Positions 52,929 through 61,452 are shown, numbered from the stretch's first letter. The stretch is DNA of 64,000 bases from G963665185 sp049723905 (GCF_049723905.1 NZ_JBJKFD010000001.1:1364001-1428000); one strand, 5' to 3'. The notes: generated from the sequence alone by a model not told the origin. Program-made: numbers and translations.

Positions 52929-52943
52929 GTTTGTGTTACAAAC
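52929..52943. promoter_or_regulatory. Palindrome GTTTGTGTTACAAAC upstream of glpT
   Basis: Five-base arms GTTTG/CAAAC with a TGTTA centre, about 250 bases upstream of glpT. Candidate operator; the regulator is not identified. Confidence 0.4.
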
Positions 52944-53016
52944 TTGTTGCATTACGAACTTCATGAGTGTACGCCCCCACCTATAAATTTCGATAAGGAA
53001 AATTTTATCGCATTAC

Positions 53017-53040
53017 TTCATTTATGAGAACATAAATGAA
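53017..53040. promoter_or_regulatory. 10-bp-arm palindrome upstream of glpT
   Basis: TTCATTTATG and CATAAATGAA are exact complements around AGAA. It lies about 150 bases upstream of the glpT start in AT-rich DNA. A repressor operator is likelier than a terminator because no gene ends upstream. Confidence 0.5.
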
Positions 53041-53190
53041 CATCTATGGTACTTTTTAAAACATATTGATCATTTCTATAATAGCAATACTGACTACATC
53101 ACGACATCCATACAGCATCGCAAGATATAAATTACGTTATTTTTGCCTGGCAAATTCATTTTGTGTTTTTGATATAGAAAGGAGATTGGG

Positions 53191-54564
53191 ATGATCGGAT
53201 TTTTACGTCCTGCTGCCCATATATCCAGATTGGATGATGGGAAAATCGACCCAGTGTACAAGCGTCTTCGTATCCAGGTCTTTCTGGGTATATTCTTCGG
53301 ATACGCGGCGTATTATTTTGTACGGAAAAACTTTGCTCTGGCAATTCCTTATCTTGTTCAGGAAGGCTTTAGTAAAGGCGAACTTGGATTCGCTCTCTCG
53401 GCAATTTCCATTGCCTATGGACTTTCCAAGTTTCTTATGGCTTCCATCTCGGACCGCTCCAACTCCCGGTTCTTTCTTCCACTGGGACTTACCGCGTCCG
53501 CTGTTGTTATGATGACCATGGGTTTCTTCCCCTGGGCCACTTCCAGCGTAACCATCATGTTTGTGCTGCTGTTCATCAACGGATGGTTCCAAGGCATGGG
53601 CTGGCCTCCCTGCGGACGCCTTATGGTCCACTGGTGGTCCAAAAGCGAACGCGGCGGACTCGTTGCCGTATGGAACTGCGCACATAACGTGGGCGGCGGC
53701 ATTCCGGCTCTGCTTTTCCTGCTCGGTATGACCATTTTCGGCGACTGGCACACCGCTTTCTGGATTCCCGGCCTCGCCGCATTGGTGATGGCTGTTATCT
53801 GCCTCGTGGTGCTGCGCGACACCCCGCAGTCTTGTGGTCTTCCTTCCATTGAGGAATACAAAAACGACTACCCCGAAGACTACGACAAAGAAAAAGACGA
53901 ACAGGAATTCACAGCCAAGGAAATTTTCGTCGAGTACGTCTTCAAAAACAAAATGCTGTGGATCATCGCTTTCGCCAACGTGTTCGTTTATCTGATCCGC
54001 TACGGCATCCTGGACTGGTCCCCCACGTACCTCAGCGAAGTAAAGCATTTTACCCTGGACAAATCCTCCTGGGCTTACGCCCTGTATGAATACGCAGGCA
54101 TTCCCGGCACCCTGCTGTGCGGCTGGATGTCCGACCGCGTATTCAAGGGCAACCGCGGCGCTACCGGTTTCTTCTTCATGTTGCTGGTCACCATCGCCAC
54201 TGTTGTCTATTGGCTGAACCCTGCGGGCAACCCGGGTGTCGACATGGCTTGCATGATCATCATCGGCTTTCTCATCTACGGTCCGGTCATGCTCATCGGC
54301 CTGCACGCTCTGGAACTGGCTCCCAAAAAGGCTGCCGGAACAGCTGCCGGTTTCACCGGACTTTTCGGCTACATCGGCGGGTCCGTGGCAGCCAGCGCCA
54401 TCATCGGATACACAGTGGACTCCTTTGGCTGGGACGGCGGCTTCTACGTGATGATCACAGGTTCGGTCATTGCCTGCCTGCTCATGCTGCTCACTGTTGC
54501 AGGAGAAAAGCGTCACCGCCGGAAAATGGAAGCAATGGGCGAAACAGCCTACTCTTCCCGTTAA
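53191..54564 (+). CDS. glpT: Glycerol-3-phosphate transporter GlpT
   Basis: The 457-residue protein has 12 membrane segments and matches the E. coli GlpT sequence I remember over nearly its full length, including IDPVYKRLRIQVFLGIFFGY, YYFVRKNFALAIPYL, DTPQSCGLP, GILDWSPTYL and LEL-APKKAAGTAAGF. It is an organophosphate:phosphate antiporter of the major facilitator superfamily that imports glycerol-3-phosphate in exchange for phosphate. The likeness to the gammaproteobacterial protein is much closer than expected for a distant ortholog, so horizontal transfer is possible. AGAAAGGAGATTGGG precedes the ATG; a terminator follows. No glycerol-3-phosphate dehydrogenase or kinase gene is adjacent. 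Confidence 0.95.
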   Translation: MIGFLRPAAHISRLDDGKIDPVYKRLRIQVFLGIFFGYAAYYFVRKNFALAIPYLVQEGFSKGELGFALSAISIAYGLSKFLMASISDRSNSRFFLPLGLTASAVVMMTMGFFPWATSSVTIMFVLLFINGWFQGMGWPPCGRLMVHWWSKSERGGLVAVWNCAHNVGGGIPALLFLLGMTIFGDWHTAFWIPGLAALVMAVICLVVLRDTPQSCGLPSIEEYKNDYPEDYDKEKDEQEFTAKEIFVEYVFKNKMLWIIAFANVFVYLIRYGILDWSPTYLSEVKHFTLDKSSWAYALYEYAGIPGTLLCGWMSDRVFKGNRGATGFFFMLLVTIATVVYWLNPAGNPGVDMACMIIIGFLIYGPVMLIGLHALELAPKKAAGTAAGFTGLFGYIGGSVAASAIIGYTVDSFGWDGGFYVMITGSVIACLLMLLTVAGEKRHRRKMEAMGETAYSSR

Positions 54565-54590
54565 ACGCTCATCCCATCACTCCTCTTCCT

Positions 54591-54623
54591 ACAAAAGGCA
54601 TCCTTCGGGGTGCCTTTTGTTTG
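54591..54623 (+). terminator. Rho-independent terminator after glpT
   Basis: ACAAAAGGCA pairs with TGCCTTTTGT around a short loop (TCC-TTCG-GGG can pair inside), followed by TTG. It starts 27 bases after the stop. Confidence 0.85.
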
Positions 54624-54832
54624 CCCTTCTGAAATTGCCCGGAAAAATCTCTCTTTCCCCAAAACACGCACAATAATTTTATCACTCGCCCGCAACATAT
54701 CTACCAGCTCGCGCCATCACTGCCTTTTCTCCAACCTGTGGCATCCAGGCTCCGGCCTTCCGTTTCCGTAAACATTGGAGTACCCTACGCGGCGGTTGAA
54801 ACGTCAACGATAAGACAACGAGAGACTGAAAA

Positions 54833-55207
54833 GTGCAAAAAATTCTCATTATCGCGCTGGGAGGCGCACTCGGTACCGTATCCCGCTATGGCCTGGGCGG
54901 ACTCGTCCAACGTATGGCCGGCGGGTCGTTCCCCCTGGGCACCATGGTCGTCAACATGCTGGGGTCGTTTCTCTTCGGCCTTGTTTTCGGCTTTCTGGAA
55001 ACACGTTTGCCGCTCAATGCCGAAGCACGCATGATACTGCTGACCGGCTTCATGGGGGCTTTCACTACATATTCGACCTTCATGTTCGAATCCCACTCCA
55101 TGCTGCGGTACGGCCAGTGGGCCTCATTTATGATCTACCTCGTGGGCCAGATTGTACTCGGCCTCGCTCTCGTACATACCGGCCTGTACCTGGCCCGCAA
55201 AGTCTGA
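54833..55207 (+). CDS. crcB: Fluoride channel CrcB/FluC
   Basis: The 124-residue protein has four membrane helices and the family motifs GGALGTVSRYGLG near the N-terminus, GTMVVNMLGSFLFG (with the conserved Asn) and GFMGAFTTYSTFMFE (Phe-box and Na+ site). It forms antiparallel dimers that export fluoride. The start is GTG at 54833 with a weak GAGAG site. A DUF190 gene follows after 17 bases. I saw no fluoride riboswitch consensus upstream. Confidence 0.93.
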   Translation: MQKILIIALGGALGTVSRYGLGGLVQRMAGGSFPLGTMVVNMLGSFLFGLVFGFLETRLPLNAEARMILLTGFMGAFTTYSTFMFESHSMLRYGQWASFMIYLVGQIVLGLALVHTGLYLARKV

Positions 55208-55224
55208 ACACCAAGGAGCGCACT

Positions 55225-55569
55225 ATGCCTATGCACACCAACGGCGCCATGCGCCTGCGCATCTACACAAGCGAAATGAAAAAATACGACGGCAAGCCCC
55301 TTTTTGAGGAAATCATCCGCACGGCAAGAAAGCAGGGGCTGGAAGGCGGTACGGTCTTTCGCGGCGTGGCAGGCTACAGCCCCGGCAACGCGCTGCGGAC
55401 CTCGCGCATTCTCATGCTTGCCGAAGACCTACCCCTGATTATCGAAATAGTGGACAACCCGGAAAAAATAGAAGCTTTTCTCCCTTGGTTGGATTCAGCC
55501 ATGGACCAGGGATTGGTGACCACTGAGCCGGTGCATGTGGCAATGCACAAATATAAAGGCAAAGAATAA
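55225..55569 (+). CDS. DUF190 (PII-like) protein linked to crcB
   Basis: The 114-residue protein fits DUF190: LRIYTSEMKKYDGKPLFEEIIRTARKQG, GGTVFRGVAGYSP and PLIIEIVDNPEKIEAFLPWL. It is related in fold to PII and often accompanies crcB, so a regulatory role in fluoride export is likely. CCAAGGAGCGCACT precedes the ATG at 55225, so the earlier in-frame start inside crcB is rejected. Confidence 0.9.
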   Translation: MPMHTNGAMRLRIYTSEMKKYDGKPLFEEIIRTARKQGLEGGTVFRGVAGYSPGNALRTSRILMLAEDLPLIIEIVDNPEKIEAFLPWLDSAMDQGLVTTEPVHVAMHKYKGKE

Positions 55570-55586
55570 GAAGATGCCTCCGGCGG

Positions 55587-55609
55587 CCGGGGGAGGTAAC
55601 CTCCCCCGG
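55587..55609. repeat. GC-rich perfect hairpin after the DUF190 gene
   Basis: CCGGGGGAGG and CCTCCCCCGG pair exactly around TAA. It starts 18 bases after the DUF190 stop and is preceded by GATGCCTCCGGCGG. The look is of a short extragenic palindrome, as often seen after genes in Desulfovibrio; it may act in termination or mRNA stability. Confidence 0.75.
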
Positions 55610-55619
55610 ACCCCCATAT

Positions 55620-55676
55620 TACGATCAGGCCGTGTATCCGGAAAGCGTTGCTTTCCGGATACACGGCCTGATCGTA
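55620..55676. repeat. 27-bp perfect inverted repeat with 3-base loop
   Basis: Bases 55620-55646 (starting TACGATCAGGCCGTG) are exactly complementary to 55650-55676, with loop GTT. A perfect 27-bp stem is far longer than a terminator. It follows the GC-rich hairpin and precedes a diverged copy of the 164-bp palindromic element. It may be a mobile or recombination target, or a strong RNA-processing signal. Confidence 0.85.
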
Positions 55677-55725
55677 TTTCGGGGAACGAGAATTGTGGCT
55701 CGCACCAAAATACTCCCCAAACACG

Positions 55726-55845
55726 AGGCGGCTCAAAGGGGAGTGAGAACAAGGCGTAAGAAGAACGCAAGGCTGACGCGTATTTCCCGATACGCGAAGA
55801 TTTGAGTTCTTTGAAACAACGCAGTTATTGCCTTCAGTCACCTAG
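55726..55845. repeat. Diverged copy of the palindromic extragenic element
   Basis: It begins with AGGCGGCTCAAAGG and ends with CCTTCAGTCACCT. Inside, GACGCGTATTTCCCGATACG matches the core hairpin of the units at 2907-3687, followed by the diverged GAAGATTTGAGTTCTTTGAA. The stop codon of the lipoprotein gene lies at its right edge. Confidence 0.8.
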
Positions 55846-56192
55846 GGCACATCGTGGTACTCGTAAATATATTGATACCCAGCAACCGTCCCGTTTTGCA
55901 GATCAAAACGCACTAACGTGTATTGAAGGTCGCCCTGCGACACCCTCCATCTCCAGCCGCACACGATGTGTTCGTTTTCTTCCCCTTTGCAGTCCCATAC
56001 ATAGAAAGGAAGAACGGAATACAAATTCTGGAGCCCTAAAAATGGAGGGAGAAAGTAATAAATGGCACCCTTGTCTTTTCCCACGACTTCCGCGTCGAGC
56101 CTGGCAGACAGATCCGCCTGCTTGTCTGCACAGCCAAGCAAAGTGCACATCAACAAGAGGAGTAAAAACAGAACCAGCCTTTGCACACGCAC
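55842..56192 (-). CDS. Small lipoprotein in a repeat-rich patch
   Basis: From the GTG at 56192 the product is about 116 residues with a lipoprotein signal: a leucine-rich h-region and lipobox LLGC, so the mature protein starts at Cys23. The mature part is about 94 residues with Cys residues in VWDCKG and VCGWRW, probably a beta-rich domain. There is no strong ribosome binding site; GTG 56186 is also possible, and ORF extension upstream runs into repeats. It lies immediately downstream of the type VI cargo cluster on the same strand, a position where an immunity or accessory lipoprotein would be expected, but this is unproven. Confidence 0.6.
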   Translation of the reverse strand: MRVQRLVLFLLLLLMCTLLGCADKQADLSARLDAEVVGKDKGAIYYFLPPFLGLQNLYSVLPFYVWDCKGEENEHIVCGWRWRVSQGDLQYTLVRFDLQNGTVAGYQYIYEYHDVP

Positions 56193-56240
56193 AACCCGAC
56201 ATTGTATTGTGGTAGACAAGTATGCTTCCCCCAAAACTCT

Positions 56241-56307
56241 AGGCGGATCAAAATGGGGTGAGACAAGGCGTGAGAAGAACTCAGTTATCACCCCATTTTC
56301 AGCGACT
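56241..56307. repeat. Short deleted copy of the palindromic element
   Basis: It opens with AGGCGGATCAAAATGGGGTGAG and closes with CACCCCATTTTCAGCG; the centre is deleted. The outer arms are kept, so it looks like an internal deletion of the element. Confidence 0.7.
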
Positions 56308-56316
56308 AAAAAGATT

Positions 56317-56440
56317 AGGTGGCTCAAAATGGTGGGAGGGCAAGGCACGAAAAAGATTTAAGACTGACGCGTATTTCTTTTATACGCGAAGGTTTAAATC
56401 TTTTGAAGTAACGCAGCCATCGTGCCATTTTCAGCCGCCT
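56317..56440. repeat. Diverged full-length copy of the palindromic element
   Basis: It opens with AGGTGGCTCAAAATGG, like the tandem units, has GACGCGTATTTCTTTTATACG in the core, and closes with GTGCCATTTTCAGCCGCCT, complementary to the opening arm. It ends nine bases from the PAAR-like gene. Confidence 0.8.
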
Positions 56441-56448
56441 AGACCGCC

Positions 56449-56859
56449 TTACCCCAACACCAGACACTTAACCTGACTCGGCACAGCACTGATACCCGGA
56501 TCGTTCATGCTCGCACCGTTGTGCTTGGTCATGCTGGTAAGCCGCTGCGCAGGCGGACCTCCCATGAACACGGTCAGGCTGCCGAGGGTAAAACCCTGCG
56601 GCCCCATAACCATGCCCGAAGCCACACCAAGCATGACGCCCGCGTTGTCGCCGTTGCTGATGGTGCCCATGGTCAGCTGATTCTGGGCAGGTGCGCAGGA
56701 TACCAGCACGTTCATGGCATTGGTGGGAGGTATGGTTGTGGCCCCCACTCCGATGTTGGGATACGGCACAGGTGCGGGCGCTCCGGCCGCCACACCGGGA
56801 GTGGTGCAGGTATCGGGAAAGCCCATCTGGACCCCGCCCATCATTGTATTTGCAAACAT
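56449..56859 (-). CDS. PAAR-like DUF4150 protein of a type VI secretion cargo cluster
   Basis: The 136-residue protein opens with the DUF4150 pattern FPDTCTTPGVAAGAPAPVPYPNI and has Gly-rich turns (NGDNAGVMLGVASGMVMGPQG) and a conserved Cys in VKCLVLG. DUF4150 proteins form the tip on VgrG and load cargo. There is no C-terminal toxin fusion, so it is a bare tip. It is the last gene of the cluster, 9 bases after DUF3540. Confidence 0.88.
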   Translation of the reverse strand: MFANTMMGGVQMGFPDTCTTPGVAAGAPAPVPYPNIGVGATTIPPTNAMNVLVSCAPAQNQLTMGTISNGDNAGVMLGVASGMVMGPQGFTLGSLTVFMGGPPAQRLTSMTKHNGASMNDPGISAVPSQVKCLVLG

Positions 56860-56868
56860 TGCCTTCTC

Positions 56869-57522
56869 CTAGTTCAATTGCACGGTTTCCGCGTCTATCT
56901 TCACATGGCCCTGCGAGGTATGCATGGTCTGCTTGGTGTGCACAGTCCAGGTGCCGTCCACCAAGTAGCGGGCCTGCCCCACCTGCACGTCCTCGGCCTC
57001 TTCCACCTTGCGGTGGTTGGTCTTCATGCGTTCGACCACACGTCCGAAAAAACTATCCACGGCCTGCGCCACCTGCCGAATGCGCTCAAAACGCCCGTCA
57101 AAAAAACGCGACGTCAGGGTGGTTTTCTCAAACGAACCTTCAGCTTCCACGGCATTCATGGAAATTCTGGATGCGGCCACCCCCACCTCCTGGCCCGAAG
57201 TCAACCGGATATCCTGCGGCGAGGTCAGGCTCACCTGTCCGGCGGCTTCCAGATTCAGGTCGCCATGTACCAGGAGCGTGGTGGGCTGGTCGGCGTCGGG
57301 ACGCTCCAGAACAGACAGCACATAAACCTGCCCCGTCATGTCGCGGGAAAGGAGCACTGTATCCCCCGGCAGAGGACGAACCAGACACGACACCGCCTGC
57401 CGAGCGGAAAATCTGGCCGTAGGCGTGCTCACCACAATGCCGTCGGCTTCCAACAATTCCACCTGGGCGTACTCAAGCTCGGGCTGGGGCTGGTCCATTT
57501 TTTGGGCAAGATTGTTGCTCAT
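56869..57522 (-). CDS. DUF3540 protein of the type VI cargo cluster
   Basis: The 217-residue protein belongs to DUF3540, always found with DUF2169 and DUF4150 in type VI loci. It is mostly beta-rich in the first half (EADGIVVSTPT, GDTVLLSRDMTGQVYVLSVLE, HGDLNLEAAGQVSLTS), then helical. Its role is probably structural or in loading of the tip. The ATG overlaps the stop of the DUF2169 gene by one base (TAATG), so translation is coupled. Confidence 0.85.
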   Translation of the reverse strand: MSNNLAQKMDQPQPELEYAQVELLEADGIVVSTPTARFSARQAVSCLVRPLPGDTVLLSRDMTGQVYVLSVLERPDADQPTTLLVHGDLNLEAAGQVSLTSPQDIRLTSGQEVGVAASRISMNAVEAEGSFEKTTLTSRFFDGRFERIRQVAQAVDSFFGRVVERMKTNHRKVEEAEDVQVGQARYLVDGTWTVHTKQTMHTSQGHVKIDAETVQLN

Positions 57523-60500
57523 TACTTGTCTCCTTTCACGTCCCCTGCGTCTTTGGCGCTTTGGGACTGGTCCGGCTGAAAATCCACGGCATTGGACCGC
57601 CGCGCCGGATCGTTGATGTCACGCACGATATCCATGTGATCGCGCAGATAGGTTTTCTTGAGGTTGGCACCTTCCAGCCGGGTCTGACCGATCTTGGTCT
57701 TGAAGAACTCCGCGCCGTAAAGGTTGGCATGGCGCATGTCGGCATTGGTTACCCAGGCCTTGCGCAACGAGCCTTCATACAGGTTCATGCCCTGCATGTC
57801 CGCGTTGGTCATGTCCGTATGGTTGAAGCGGGTCTGCCGGGCTTGTACGCGCTGCAGATTCGCACCCGGTATTTCACATTGTTCCAGCATGGAGCGGTAA
57901 AAATGCGCGCCCCGGAAGTCGGCCCCGGGAAGCTTGGACCGGAACCAGGCGCCGCTCTCACATGCAATGTCCGTAAAATCCGCATCCACCAGGTTGGTGT
58001 CATTGATGATGCGGCTGTTGTGCATGTCAGCCCCGGCAAAGACAGGCTTCTGCCCCTGCGACTCCAAAATATAGAGCTGTCGGGCCTTGGCCTCCACAAA
58101 GCGGGTATTGTCCAGCGTGGCCTTCATAAAGACGCAGCGTTCCATATCCGCCTGTCCAAAGTCGGCACGGCTGACGTCGGCTTCAATGAAATAACTCGAA
58201 ACCGCCGTTGCCTGCGTAAAATTGGCATCATGGCAGATGGCCTTTTCAAACAGGCTTTCGGAGATGTCCGCCCCCACGCAACGGGCCTTGGTAAGGTCGG
58301 CCCCCACCAGCATGGCCTGGGTTACAATGGCCCCGGACAGGTCGGCCTGCACAAACTTGGCTTTTTTACAGATGCTGCGCCGCAACCGGACGTTTTGCAG
58401 ATTGGCCTTGGTAAAGTCGGCCTTTTCCGCCACGCATTGTTCCATGTCCGCGCCCGACAGATTGGAACCGCTGAAGTTCGTGCCCACCAGAATGGCATTT
58501 TTCAAATTCGCGCCGGACAGGTCCAGCCCGGACAGATCAAGCCCCTGCAAATTCTTCTGGGCAAGGGTACGCCCGGCTGCATACCTGTCGATAACGTCCT
58601 GTCTGGTGAACTGCATGGGGTCGTCCGGCTCCCATCCCGCCTTTTTAAGCTGCTCCTGCGCCCAGGCAGGCAGTTTGCCCTTACCACCCAGTTCGGCCAT
58701 TTGGGCTTCGGCGTCCTTTTGCAGAGCTCCGGCATCGGCAAAAAGTTTGGAAAATTTCCCCTCGAACCCACCGAGTTTTTTTTCCAGTTCGGGCGTCATC
58801 TGCCCGGCATCCACAATACGCTTGCGGTTCTCGGCCATGGCCTCGGCAAACTCTTTGGCCATGTCCTTTACAGGCACCCCTTTTTCATTGGCAAAAGACA
58901 TTTTGAGCGGGTCTTTCGCCAACAGGTCGAGCACGGGCTGCGGGTCCTTGTTGTACTTTTTCAGGGTCTCCGCCGCCTCGGTCAGAACGGCCTTGCGCTC
59001 CTGTTGGGCCTTGTCCACCATGGGCTGCACATGGTCCTGAATCTTCTTCTGAAGCCGTTCCACAAGCCCCTTGATGTCGTGCTTGGGCGGCACGGGCGGC
59101 TTGGGTACCAAATCGCTGAACCCGTCGTCGTCCAGCTCCTCGTCTTCCGGGATGTCGGCCACCAGTTCCGCAGGCAACAGCCCCCGCACCCACTTGCGGA
59201 TGTCCAAGCCCTGCTTGCGGGCCGTAAAAAGGTCGAGGCCGTACGGAAACGGCGCCGGTTCCGGCGTTTCGTGCAGTGAGGTCCAGGGATCGAGGTCCAA
59301 AGGCTTGTCCTCGGGATGGGCCACGTAGACATGGCTGGCTTCGGGCACCATGGCCGCGGTGTCGTCATCCAAGGTATCGCCGGGAGTTTTCATGGCCAGC
59401 ACGCCGACCATGTCGTCGGCCTCCTGCTCAACCAGCCGTGCCTGCAAAGCATCGGGCAGGATGAGCACGGGCTTGAGCGGCTGTACGGCACGGGCCAAGG
59501 CTCCCTCTTCCGAACCATCCACCCTGTGCCACGGCTCGGCGCTCCCGATTTTTTCCGGCCACTCGCCGGGCAACAGGCAAATGTCCACCAGATCGGCCTG
59601 CTGAAAACGGGGAATGACCAACCCCGCAGGAATAATCAGTTCGTCCGGGTCGCGGCCCTCGGCCTCGGCCTTTTCATCCGGTTCCAGCCCCCATTGGGCG
59701 CGGCTGTGCACGGCCTCCACCGGGTTTATGCCTACAAAGGACCGTTTGAGCGTATATGGCCGAAATCCCAAACGCCGCATGGTCTTGAAGGCGTCCGGGT
59801 CTTCATCGATAAGGCGTTGGCGGCAACGGACCACAAAGTCGAATCCTCGGGTCTTCCAGGGATCGCCGGGCACTCGGTCCTGTGCCATGTCCATAGCTGC
59901 GTCGAAATCGGCCAGGATATCGGCGGCGAATTTAACGGCCTCCCCCCCATTGGGCACGCCTTTGGCCGCGGCCTTGGTATATTCCAGCTCCGCCTCCATT
60001 TTTTTGCGCATGTCCGCGGCCTTGGCGGCGGTGTCGGACTTCATTTTCTCCACACGTGCAACGGCTGCGGAAATATCTTCCTTGGCCTTGGCCATCTTTT
60101 CCCGGCCCTTGGCCACGGCTTTGAGGTCCACCTTGGCCATATGGCCGAACTTGGCCTTGACCTCGGTGAGCTGTTTTTCTGCCATGTCCATATTGGACAT
60201 GCCCATATCAAGAACGGCGTGGGCCTCCTTGGCCACCTGGGCCGGAGACTTCTTGACCATGGGAGCCTTGCCCAACCCCTCGTCCACCTTATCTTCGATG
60301 ATCTTGGGAAGGTCCTTGAGCTGATCCACCGCGTCCTTGATTTTTTCCTGCGCCTCCTCAAGCGGAGCAAGGTCGATTTTTATGGAACGGTCGAGTTTGC
60401 GTTCCAGTTCTTCCTTATAGTGCTGCAAAGATTTAGGGGCTTCGTCCATGGGCTCGGTGACCAGAAAAAGATATTTCACGTCCAGCGGTTCGTCGTCGTG

Positions 60501-61433
60501 AATCTCGAAAACAGTCCGCGAAAAGGTCACACCCCGCTCCCTGTGGGGGAAGAGCCAGACCGTATCCACGCGGGTTTCCTGCTCCACAAAGTCGTATTCG
60601 CCGTCGCGGTCCCGCCAATCCTTGAGCCGATGGATGAAAATACGCTGGCGCAGACGGGGCAGGCGCGAGAGCAGACGAGGATGGCGGGGATGCATGTTGG
60701 TCAGTTCAATGTCTTCTTCCCCGCTGAAAAATTCCTTGGCCCACTGGTCCTCGGGCGTGACGTTGAAAAACGTCCAGTCCATGTCTTCCGGGTAATAGGG
60801 CCAGCGTTCCCTGAACCATTTGTCATCATAAGTGCCGGTTTTGGAATGGCGCTGGGGCCACATGAGGTCGATGGGCATAAACCCGGCAGGTGTGGGCCTG
60901 TCCGAAGGCGAGGTTACCGGATGGTCAGGATATTCCACATTGGGCAGCGGAATCACCTTTCCGCCGGAATCCGTAACAATGGGGTCGTGCCCCTTGCCCA
61001 GCGGATTTTTGGGAAAACCAGGGCCGCCAAAAGCCTTTTCCCAGGTAAGGTCCAGCATGGTGAACGGCGTGGGGCTGGTGGGGACCGGACCAGCTGGGGT
61101 TTTATCCCAAAACCTGGGGCCAAACACATGCAGTTCCTTGGCAACGTTGCCCACGCGCACGCCCACGGGGCAGGCAGGCGCGGGTTTGCCGCCAGGGGTG
61201 TAGCATTTGCCACATACCACCACCTCGCCACGTTGCTTGGGCAGCCCCATGTCGAAGACGGTCTCCTTGCCTATCTCCTCCTGAACCATGGGCCACATTT
61301 CGCTTTCCTTGAGCGGCTCGTCAGGGTTGTCCAGGCTGAAATACGTCATCACGGCCACGGAAAAATAATATTTATCCTTCACCCCAAAGGTATTGAGCAT
61401 AACGCCCTGTTCCAGCTCCCTGACGCATTTCAT
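57522..61433 (-). CDS. DUF2169 protein fused to a pentapeptide-repeat domain (type VI cluster)
   Basis: The 1303-residue protein starts with DUF2169 (about 1-300; FDMGLPKQRGEVVVCGKCY, LDLTWEKAFGGPGFPKNPLG). Two Lys/Ala-rich coiled-coil segments lie near 360-495 and 780-925, with a second DUF2169-like stretch between them. Residues ~956-1275 are pentapeptide repeats, A(D/N)LxG-type steps such as SGLDLSGANLKN and GADLTKARC, forming a quadrilateral beta helix. DUF2169 proteins act as adaptors that load type VI effectors onto VgrG/PAAR tips; the beta helix may hold cargo or be part of it. GGGGC precedes the ATG. No catalytic toxin motif was seen. Confidence 0.9.
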   Translation of the reverse strand: MKCVRELEQGVMLNTFGVKDKYYFSVAVMTYFSLDNPDEPLKESEMWPMVQEEIGKETVFDMGLPKQRGEVVVCGKCYTPGGKPAPACPVGVRVGNVAKELHVFGPRFWDKTPAGPVPTSPTPFTMLDLTWEKAFGGPGFPKNPLGKGHDPIVTDSGGKVIPLPNVEYPDHPVTSPSDRPTPAGFMPIDLMWPQRHSKTGTYDDKWFRERWPYYPEDMDWTFFNVTPEDQWAKEFFSGEEDIELTNMHPRHPRLLSRLPRLRQRIFIHRLKDWRDRDGEYDFVEQETRVDTVWLFPHRERGVTFSRTVFEIHDDEPLDVKYLFLVTEPMDEAPKSLQHYKEELERKLDRSIKIDLAPLEEAQEKIKDAVDQLKDLPKIIEDKVDEGLGKAPMVKKSPAQVAKEAHAVLDMGMSNMDMAEKQLTEVKAKFGHMAKVDLKAVAKGREKMAKAKEDISAAVARVEKMKSDTAAKAADMRKKMEAELEYTKAAAKGVPNGGEAVKFAADILADFDAAMDMAQDRVPGDPWKTRGFDFVVRCRQRLIDEDPDAFKTMRRLGFRPYTLKRSFVGINPVEAVHSRAQWGLEPDEKAEAEGRDPDELIIPAGLVIPRFQQADLVDICLLPGEWPEKIGSAEPWHRVDGSEEGALARAVQPLKPVLILPDALQARLVEQEADDMVGVLAMKTPGDTLDDDTAAMVPEASHVYVAHPEDKPLDLDPWTSLHETPEPAPFPYGLDLFTARKQGLDIRKWVRGLLPAELVADIPEDEELDDDGFSDLVPKPPVPPKHDIKGLVERLQKKIQDHVQPMVDKAQQERKAVLTEAAETLKKYNKDPQPVLDLLAKDPLKMSFANEKGVPVKDMAKEFAEAMAENRKRIVDAGQMTPELEKKLGGFEGKFSKLFADAGALQKDAEAQMAELGGKGKLPAWAQEQLKKAGWEPDDPMQFTRQDVIDRYAAGRTLAQKNLQGLDLSGLDLSGANLKNAILVGTNFSGSNLSGADMEQCVAEKADFTKANLQNVRLRRSICKKAKFVQADLSGAIVTQAMLVGADLTKARCVGADISESLFEKAICHDANFTQATAVSSYFIEADVSRADFGQADMERCVFMKATLDNTRFVEAKARQLYILESQGQKPVFAGADMHNSRIINDTNLVDADFTDIACESGAWFRSKLPGADFRGAHFYRSMLEQCEIPGANLQRVQARQTRFNHTDMTNADMQGMNLYEGSLRKAWVTNADMRHANLYGAEFFKTKIGQTRLEGANLKKTYLRDHMDIVRDINDPARRSNAVDFQPDQSQSAKDAGDVKGDK

Positions 61434-61452
61434 ACATTCAGCCCCTTTATGA

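Larger units (their letters stand above)
52498..53190. other. 693-base AT-rich divergent control region (CYTH / glpT)
   Basis: The gap is strongly AT-rich compared with flanking genes, mainly from 52690 to 53180, and has two palindromes (52929-52943, 53017-53040) likely to be operators. The strong site AGAAAGGAGATTGGG precedes the glpT ATG. No open frame of convincing size. It is unusually long for this window. Confidence 0.5.

Noticed and set aside
54624..54832. Fluoride riboswitch before crcB
   Set aside because: I looked for the consensus stem and pseudoknot and did not find it. A covariance-model search would settle it.
57561..59279. 572-residue plus-strand frame inside the DUF2169 gene
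   Set aside because: It is a mirror of the pentapeptide repeats and coiled-coil codons on the opposite strand; no start signal.
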